A stretch of 38,049 bases of DNA from Sphingobacteriales bacterium (GTDB lineage: Bacteria > Bacteroidota > Bacteroidia > Chitinophagales > JADIYW01), in the NCBI GenBank assembly GCA_947460245.1, contig CANHGL010000017.1, positions 1-38,049 of the forward strand, given 5' to 3'. The notes under the pieces are model-generated. The model searched no databases and had not been told where the DNA came from. It saw only the letters and a list, made by a program, of their open reading frames with translations. Shown one piece after another: positions 33,050 to 38,049 of the stretch (positions are counted from its first letter, which is position 1; every line of letters begins with the position of its first letter). Made by a program: the position numbers and the translations under genes.

Positions 33050-34588
33050 CTACGCCTCCTGATCTTCACTGAAAGGCAGCGCTGCTTTTAGTTTATTGTG
33101 CAACTTCTCGTTATAATCTTCAAGCAGGTAATTGAAATAGTTTTTGGTGGCTTTGCTTAAACAGCTGATGTATACGTTCAGTCTATATTTTATTTCTTCC
33201 TGCAAAGCATTAATTAAAGGCAATGCATCTAAATAATTAGTAGCATTTTCCCGAATACGCTGAAAGTGATTTTCTATAGAAATATCCAGAGACTCGAGCG
33301 TTCTCTTTCCCTTGTTATACAGCATATAGTATACGCGTTCCATATCAAAATCAAAATCCTGAGTAGCCGGAAATAACTCTTTCACTGTATCGGGCAAATC
33401 ATAAATCAACCCCTTATCCATCTGTTCCTCTCGTTCGTATAAATGCTCCAGGAATTTTTCAGGATTCACAAATACATCCTTCCAGTCTATAAAATCTTGC
33501 CACAACCCCAAACGACGGGCATTGTTACCAAGGTCTATAACCGTAAACTTATCTTTAGTTGGCAGCCTTCTGCTACCTCGCCCTATCATCTGATGATAGA
33601 GTGTTAATGATCTCGTAGCCCTATTTAAAATAATACATTCCACTGTGGGTTCATCAAATCCTGTTGTAAGAATACCCACACTGGTAACGATAGCATCTGG
33701 CGTTTCTTTCAGCCACTGCAACACATCTTTTCGGTCTTGTTTATTACTCGTACTGTCTAAGTGTCTAATAGCTACACCCTGATCCGATAGAAATTTCTCT
33801 ACCGATTTTGAAGTAGCCACAGAACTATTAAAAATAAGTGTCTTCTTTCCTTTTGCCTTTTCCTGATATGCCCGAAGTAATCGTTCGTGCATATCAAAAT
33901 GCATATAGATTCTATCTAATGAGCTGACGGTATAATCACCATCAATACCCACTTTTAATCCACCAAGATGTACATCATAGGTATAGGTGGTTGCATCACT
34001 GAGATAGCCCTTAGATACCAGTTCTTTAATAGAGTCTCCAACAATCAGGCGTTTATAGTTTTGTCGTAAAGGTAGGTTCTGATTAGAACTCAGTGGTGTG
34101 GCAGTTACCCCAAGTATAATCGCATTCCTGAAATAGTGAAATATTTTTCGGAAAGAGTTGTAATGAGCCTCATCCACAATTACAAGGTCTATATCCTGCA
34201 AATACTCCTCATCATCTTTTAATCTGTTGTTCAATGTTTCTACCATTGCTAAAAAACAGAGATATTCCTGCTGATCGGAAATTTCTTCTACCTCACTTGT
34301 AATTAATTTGCAATGAATACCCGCCTCTTCGAGCGCATTAGAAGTTTGTTTCAATAACTCAATTCTATGCGTTAGGATAAGAATTTTCTTTTGATGTTGC
34401 TCTATGTATTTACGAGTAATCTCTGAAAAAATTACCGTCTTACCTCCACCTGTAGGCAGCTGGAAAACGATATTCTCTCTGCGCTCATTCTCCAATAAGT
34501 GTTGAAATATGCGTTGTATATATTCCTCCTGATAGGGGTAGAGGCGTTTTGCTGTTTCTGCTCTTTCTTTTATGCCTGAGATCTTCAT
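33050..34588 (-). CDS. DEAD/DEAH-box helicase (ResIII/XPB-like)
   Basis: The 512-residue SF2 protein has Q-motif-like YPYQEEYIQRI (18-28), Walker A PTGGGKT (45-51), a DEAH box in DLVIVDEAHYNSF, motif III GVTATPL, and helicase C-terminal motifs TSVGILTTGFDEP and QMIGRGSRR (near 345). The arrangement resembles stand-alone relatives of type III restriction helicase subunits and XPB-like helicases. No methylase, nuclease or specificity gene is nearby, so there is no support for a restriction system. The last 140 residues are helical and unassigned. It is convergent with the lipoprotein hydrolase gene (12-base gap). Substrate is unknown. Confidence 0.88.
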   Translation of the reverse strand: MKISGIKERAETAKRLYPYQEEYIQRIFQHLLENERRENIVFQLPTGGGKTVIFSEITRKYIEQHQKKILILTHRIELLKQTSNALEEAGIHCKLITSEVEEISDQQEYLCFLAMVETLNNRLKDDEEYLQDIDLVIVDEAHYNSFRKIFHYFRNAIILGVTATPLSSNQNLPLRQNYKRLIVGDSIKELVSKGYLSDATTYTYDVHLGGLKVGIDGDYTVSSLDRIYMHFDMHERLLRAYQEKAKGKKTLIFNSSVATSKSVEKFLSDQGVAIRHLDSTSNKQDRKDVLQWLKETPDAIVTSVGILTTGFDEPTVECIILNRATRSLTLYHQMIGRGSRRLPTKDKFTVIDLGNNARRLGLWQDFIDWKDVFVNPEKFLEHLYEREEQMDKGLIYDLPDTVKELFPATQDFDFDMERVYYMLYNKGKRTLESLDISIENHFQRIRENATNYLDALPLINALQEEIKYRLNVYISCLSKATKNYFNYLLEDYNEKLHNKLKAALPFSEDQEA

Positions 34589-34688
34589 GTATCGTTAGTA
34601 TTAGTGCAATATTTTATATTGCTATTGCCGTTTTTTCGGCAACCGCTCAATATACAAATTTTTATGTGGGTAGAAAAGAAAAGTGAGG

Positions 34689-35588
34689 TTATAAAATCAT
34701 TGCGTCATAAGAAATTAACACGGACAATCCTTTTGACTTAAAATATTGATGTACAGCTTCCATACCTGCATCGCTGGCTACCAGTACAAAATCTCCTCCC
34801 CATGCCCCAAGCGATTTTATCGCACCCGGAAAGTCGGAGAAATACATTGACTTTACCGATGAAATTTTTAAGACGTCTGATAGTAAAGCTTCGTGTTGCT
34901 CTATATATACACTAAATTCATGCAGCGTAGTAGCCTGAATGATGCCGTCAGTGAGTATAGGCAATTGATCGATATATTGTTTTTTATCTGCAACTACCGA
35001 CTTATAATGTGCTATACCTTCCCGGGAGTTTTGTTTTTTTCCTAAATGCAGGAAATACAAATGCTCTTTAAATACTGGATTAAAATCTACTGAAATAATC
35101 GCGCGCTCGTTTCCGAGTATTTGGTAAGTGATAGGGCCTTTTGCAGTAGCACACGCAATATCGTAGCCGCTGCCTCCAAAGGTCTGCGCCAATAAACGAT
35201 ATGGATCTATTCCAAAGTATTGTGCTATCAAACTTAAAAGCGTAGAGCTGCTCCCTAAACCCCAATTATTGGGGAAGTCGAGCTGTGTAGTAAAGCACAG
35301 CTGTTGCTCCTCAATGGGGCACAATTGTAGAATGCTTTGCAAACGTTCTGCAACCGCAATATCTGTAGTTTTTTTTATCTGTAGCTGCGCGTCGAACTGT
35401 GCCTCAAACCATGTGTGATGGTTGGCGTCAACACCTTTCCATAATATTCCTGTCTCCGAAGATGCTTCTACGGTAAGCGTCTGGCCATATTTTGTGGGAA
35501 GGGCGAGTGCCTTTGCTCCATCTAAAATAAAATATTCTCCTGTTAAGAGGAGTTTGCCATTCGCTGAAAAATGTTGAGTGGTCATCAT
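34689..35588 (-). CDS. GYDIA-type GHMP kinase (mevalonate pathway)
   Basis: The protein has the GHMP kinase motif 1 SANGKLLLTGEYFILDGA, the ATP loop GLGSSST (Pro-x3-GLGSS-type) and GGSGYDIACATAKGPI, the segment that names the GYDIA subgroup. I place the start at 35588 (299 residues) because the sequence GGAGG, inside the longer frame that begins at 35603, lies eight bases ahead of this ATG and would be a good ribosome binding site. The longer form would abut the HMG-CoA reductase stop codon exactly. It probably phosphorylates mevalonate or phosphomevalonate; the family's exact step is not settled from sequence. It is third in an operon with IPP isomerase and HMG-CoA reductase. Confidence 0.85.
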   Translation of the reverse strand: MMTTQHFSANGKLLLTGEYFILDGAKALALPTKYGQTLTVEASSETGILWKGVDANHHTWFEAQFDAQLQIKKTTDIAVAERLQSILQLCPIEEQQLCFTTQLDFPNNWGLGSSSTLLSLIAQYFGIDPYRLLAQTFGGSGYDIACATAKGPITYQILGNERAIISVDFNPVFKEHLYFLHLGKKQNSREGIAHYKSVVADKKQYIDQLPILTDGIIQATTLHEFSVYIEQHEALLSDVLKISSVKSMYFSDFPGAIKSLGAWGGDFVLVASDAGMEAVHQYFKSKGLSVLISYDAMIL

Positions 35589-35603
35589 CTGGGAAACCTC
35601 CAT

Positions 35604-36923
35604 CTATTCTACTTCTTTACTTGCAGAACGTAGTTGTTCCAGAAGCACTCTGGTGGTAGTAAACGAAACTACCTTGTCTTTGAAATATGCTAAAGCCTGC
35701 TCCTTCTCCCGTTCTGTGGCTTCCAGATAGTTTAAAATATTCAATAAATGCATTTTCATGTGCCCTTGTTGAATGCCCACTGTGGTAAGTGCTCTCAATG
35801 CTGCAAAGTTCTGCGCCAGACCTGCCACTGCAGCAAATTGCATCAGCTGCTTCGCATCCGGATTTCCTAAAATCTGTAAACTTCGTTTTACCAGCGGATG
35901 CAATTGGGTAAGCCCTCCTACCGTTCCTACCGCCAGAGGAAGGTCTATCCAGAATTTAAATGTATCATTTTCCAAAGAGCAATGGGTTAAGCTGGAATAT
36001 CTTCCATTGCGTGCTGCATAAGTATGTCCGCAAGCCTCTACCGCCCTAAAATCATTTCCTGTAGCAATAATCACAGCATCCACTCCGTTATAAATACCTT
36101 TATTGTGTGTTGTAGCACGATGTGGATCTACCTCAGCAATCCTCACGGCCATTCTCACTTTTTCTGCAAACTCCCGCGGCTGTAATCCACCTACTATTCC
36201 TAAATCCTCTATCGGACATTCTACCCATGCACGCACCAAACAATCCGGCGTGTAATTGGAAACAATAGACAATATAACCTTTAGCGTCCCCGGAAAATTA
36301 TTTCTGGTTACATATTCTTTTAATAAAGTAGCATACTCTTCCAGAACAGAATTGATGAAGTTAGCACCCATAGAATCACAGGTTTCAAAACTCACCTTTA
36401 GTTGGAAATAATCTGCCTCAAATGCCGTCATATCAATCAGCTCTACATCCAAAACTCCACCACCACGGGCATCCATATTTACGGTAAGGTATTTGGCACC
36501 CTCTAATAATTCTTTTTTAAGAACAGGGAACTGCTCGAATAAAATTTGCTTATCTCCCACATAGGTAAAGTGTACCTGACCAATCTTTGTTGTGCCTATT
36601 ATGGTTGCATGAAATCCGCCACGCTCACCCCAGAATTTTCCTGCATTTGCCATAGCGGCTACCACGGAGCTTTCTTCTATCGCCATTGGCAGGCAATACC
36701 ATGAGCCGTTAATCAAAAAGTTAGGCGCCACACCATATGGCATGTACATATTAGTAAGTGTGTTTTCACAGAAGTCGTCAAATATTTTTTGTACAGCAAC
36801 ATCTTCATGCCAATAACTCAATAGCTCTTGTTTTACAGATACATCTCCACTAAAGTAATTGCTTACAACCCAGTCTATTTTTTCTTCTTTACTAAGTTTG
36901 GAATATCCGTTAATCTGTTTCAT
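35604..36923 (-). CDS. Hydroxymethylglutaryl-CoA reductase, class II
   Basis: The enzyme reduces HMG-CoA to mevalonate (or the reverse), the committed step of the mevalonate route. The 439 residues show class II features: ENTLTNMYMPYGVAPNFLING (53-73), the catalytic Glu83 in AIEESSVVAA, CDSMGANFIN near 185, the catalytic Lys in THNKGIYNGVDAVIIATGND (near 267) and the catalytic His in QQGHMKMH near the C-terminus. Membrane helices of class I are absent, as expected for the bacterial soluble form. It lies between IPP isomerase (6-base gap) and the GHMP kinase (adjacent), so the operon is biosynthetic and not the degradative mevalonate system of Pseudomonas. Confidence 0.95.
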   Translation of the reverse strand: MKQINGYSKLSKEEKIDWVVSNYFSGDVSVKQELLSYWHEDVAVQKIFDDFCENTLTNMYMPYGVAPNFLINGSWYCLPMAIEESSVVAAMANAGKFWGERGGFHATIIGTTKIGQVHFTYVGDKQILFEQFPVLKKELLEGAKYLTVNMDARGGGVLDVELIDMTAFEADYFQLKVSFETCDSMGANFINSVLEEYATLLKEYVTRNNFPGTLKVILSIVSNYTPDCLVRAWVECPIEDLGIVGGLQPREFAEKVRMAVRIAEVDPHRATTHNKGIYNGVDAVIIATGNDFRAVEACGHTYAARNGRYSSLTHCSLENDTFKFWIDLPLAVGTVGGLTQLHPLVKRSLQILGNPDAKQLMQFAAVAGLAQNFAALRALTTVGIQQGHMKMHLLNILNYLEATEREKEQALAYFKDKVVSFTTTRVLLEQLRSASKEVE

Positions 36924-36929
36924 CCGAAT

Positions 36930-37961
36930 TTATTTTACACGAAAAAAGGCCTTTGCAAGTTTCAATCCTTCCAGTTGATGATATAAAAATCCTTCCAGCG
37001 CTTCATAAGAATGTTCTGCATATTGTAACAATGCAGAAGCCTGCCCATATACAGAAGACGCATGCAGTTGCTCTCTTAGATAATAGCCATCCAGGAAATT
37101 CTTTACCCCTCCCGAAACTATGAATTGTTTGCATAATGCATTTGCACCTAACTCCTGCAGTAAATCATTAACAAATCCGGTCATCTCTGCTGCGCTGTGT
37201 CCTATCTGTGCGATAGCAGCATATCCATCCTGTTTTTGTTTTTCTCCACGAAGCAGTTCCAGCTTAGAAAAATTAGTACCTCCATGTGCAGCAAACTCTA
37301 TGGCTTCTATCGGTAGCTGCAATAATGCACGCAAACTTTCCCTGCCCATTCCTTGGCCAACTTCTTTTACAATAATTTTCTTTTTCGTTAGCGCAATAAA
37401 TTGTTGAATCGTTTGAATAGGCGCTACCGTAATTTTATCTCCTTCTGGTTGTAGCCACTCCTGCAGAGGGTTTACATGTATGATGATTCCATCTGCCTGA
37501 AGTCGATCTACCATTTGATCTATTTTGTCCGACTTATTTTCCTTCAATAAATATTCCAACTGCGCAATGCCTATGTTTGCGTAAAAAGGAAGATGGCTGC
37601 CAATGATAGCACGAAAATCAAAATCCTTTAAGCGCGTATCGCTCTCTAATAATGCTCTGCAAGAACCTAAGCCCATCCCCATACCAAATTGATTGCAGGC
37701 TTTGGCAAGATTTGAGTTAATCTTAAATGCTTTCTCTGTTCCTCCTGTCATACTTGATACCCAGATAGGTGTCTGTATTGACTTGCCTAAGAAAATTGTT
37801 TCAGGTAGTTGCTCTTGAGGATGTGCAGATAGCAATGGCTCATAGGAGAACCGCTTATCCAAATGTAAACTTTCTACCTGCGACTGGAAAGCCAGTTGGA
37901 TATGGTCTTGCTTCCGCTCTGCTGCGGTTGGGTCTGATGGTATATTTTCCAAAGTATTCAA
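36930..37961 (-). CDS. fni: Isopentenyl-diphosphate delta-isomerase, type 2 (FMN-dependent)
   Basis: Type 2 IDI interconverts IPP and DMAPP using reduced FMN. The 343-residue TIM-barrel protein has R16-K-x-D19-H20 near the N-terminus (RKQDHI), VSSMTGGTEKA (68-78), HVNPLQEW near 158 with the conserved Gln and Glu of the active site, VKEVGQGMG, and EFAAHGGTNFSKLE for phosphate binding. It is first in the minus-strand mevalonate operon and is followed six bases later by HMG-CoA reductase. HMG-CoA synthase, the remaining kinase and the decarboxylase are not in this window; they may lie beyond the right edge. Confidence 0.95.
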   Translation of the reverse strand: MNTLENIPSDPTAAERKQDHIQLAFQSQVESLHLDKRFSYEPLLSAHPQEQLPETIFLGKSIQTPIWVSSMTGGTEKAFKINSNLAKACNQFGMGMGLGSCRALLESDTRLKDFDFRAIIGSHLPFYANIGIAQLEYLLKENKSDKIDQMVDRLQADGIIIHVNPLQEWLQPEGDKITVAPIQTIQQFIALTKKKIIVKEVGQGMGRESLRALLQLPIEAIEFAAHGGTNFSKLELLRGEKQKQDGYAAIAQIGHSAAEMTGFVNDLLQELGANALCKQFIVSGGVKNFLDGYYLREQLHASSVYGQASALLQYAEHSYEALEGFLYHQLEGLKLAKAFFRVK

Positions 37962-38049
37962 TGCTTCTATAAAATTAACTATATCTCTTAAAAAATTCTC
38001 CTAAAAAAAGATATTACCTTCTGTTCGTTTATTTTTTTTGCACCTGCAA

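Noticed and set aside
33050-34588. Possible restriction-modification or other defence system around the DEAD/DEAH helicase
   Set aside because: Neighbours are a lipoprotein hydrolase and isoprenoid genes; no methylase, nuclease or specificity subunit is present.
1-38049. CRISPR arrays, prophage, complete insertion sequences
   Set aside because: No regular repeat-spacer pattern, transposase, integrase or phage structural gene was seen on either strand.

Overview
The window looks like a chromosomal segment of a Bacteroidota bacterium, probably from the Chitinophagia/Sphingobacteriia side of the phylum. Supporting signs are: promoters of the Bacteroidota type (TTTG, about 20 bases, then TAnnTTTG) in front of several genes; few clear Shine-Dalgarno sites; a methionine synthase and a transketolase each split into two genes; a GYDIA-type GHMP kinase beside class II HMG-CoA reductase and type 2 IPP isomerase; and a DUF3089 hydrolase. 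The assignment is inference from gene content and motifs, and no genus is claimed. I see no CRISPR array, transposase, phage genes or recognised defence operon.

Layout. 1-1.8 kb: 3' part of an AT-rich CHAT-domain (caspase-like) protein gene, lying on the 3' side of a tRNA-Phe. 2.2-3.7 kb: OsmC-family protein and DUF3089 hydrolase on the minus strand. 3.8-5.8 kb: thiL, a TspO/MBR membrane protein and, convergently, guanine deaminase. 5.9-11.4 kb: methionine/folate block, with metF on the minus strand and, divergently, a SAM-I riboswitch followed by the homocysteine-binding half of methionine synthase, an inserted GxxExxY gene and the folate/B12/activation part of methionine synthase. 11.4-11.8 kb: non-coding stretch with a 29-base inverted repeat pair and a candidate small RNA under a sigma-54-like promoter. 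11.8-13.1 kb: beta-lactamase-like serine hydrolase. 13.1-18.1 kb: DinB-like protein, then a tight plus-strand run of SDR, TIGR03643-type protein, FAD-domain photolyase-like protein, flavin reductase-like protein, DUF2256 mini-protein and a PhrB-type cryptochrome/photolyase. 18.2-21.6 kb: fused B12 mutase IcmF. 21.8-23.7 kb: two-subunit transketolase. 23.7-25.1 kb: amidase. 25.2-26.8 kb: ECF sigma factor, membrane protein and small secreted protein. 26.9-29.1 kb: RecQ. 29.3-33.0 kb: mannose-1-phosphate guanylyltransferase, amino-acid permease and a lipoprotein hydrolase. 33.0-34.6 kb: DEAD/DEAH helicase. 34.7-38.0 kb: mevalonate-pathway operon.

How the genes fit together. MetF makes 5-methyl-THF, which the split MetH uses to methylate homocysteine, and the S-box leader should shut down the metH unit when SAM is high. 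MetH and IcmF both need cobalamin, but I recognised no B12 riboswitch here. The 3' operon supplies mevalonate (HMG-CoA reductase), a GHMP kinase step and IPP/DMAPP balance. The sigma factor/membrane protein/secreted protein triplet looks like an envelope-stress circuit.

The most unusual part is the 13.7-18.1 kb light/flavin cluster. It holds two divergent photolyase homologues: one has only the FAD domain followed by a Rossmann-like tail, and the other lacks all four Fe-S cysteines expected in its family. They are packed with an SDR that lacks the catalytic tyrosine, a flavin reductase-like protein and two tiny conserved proteins.
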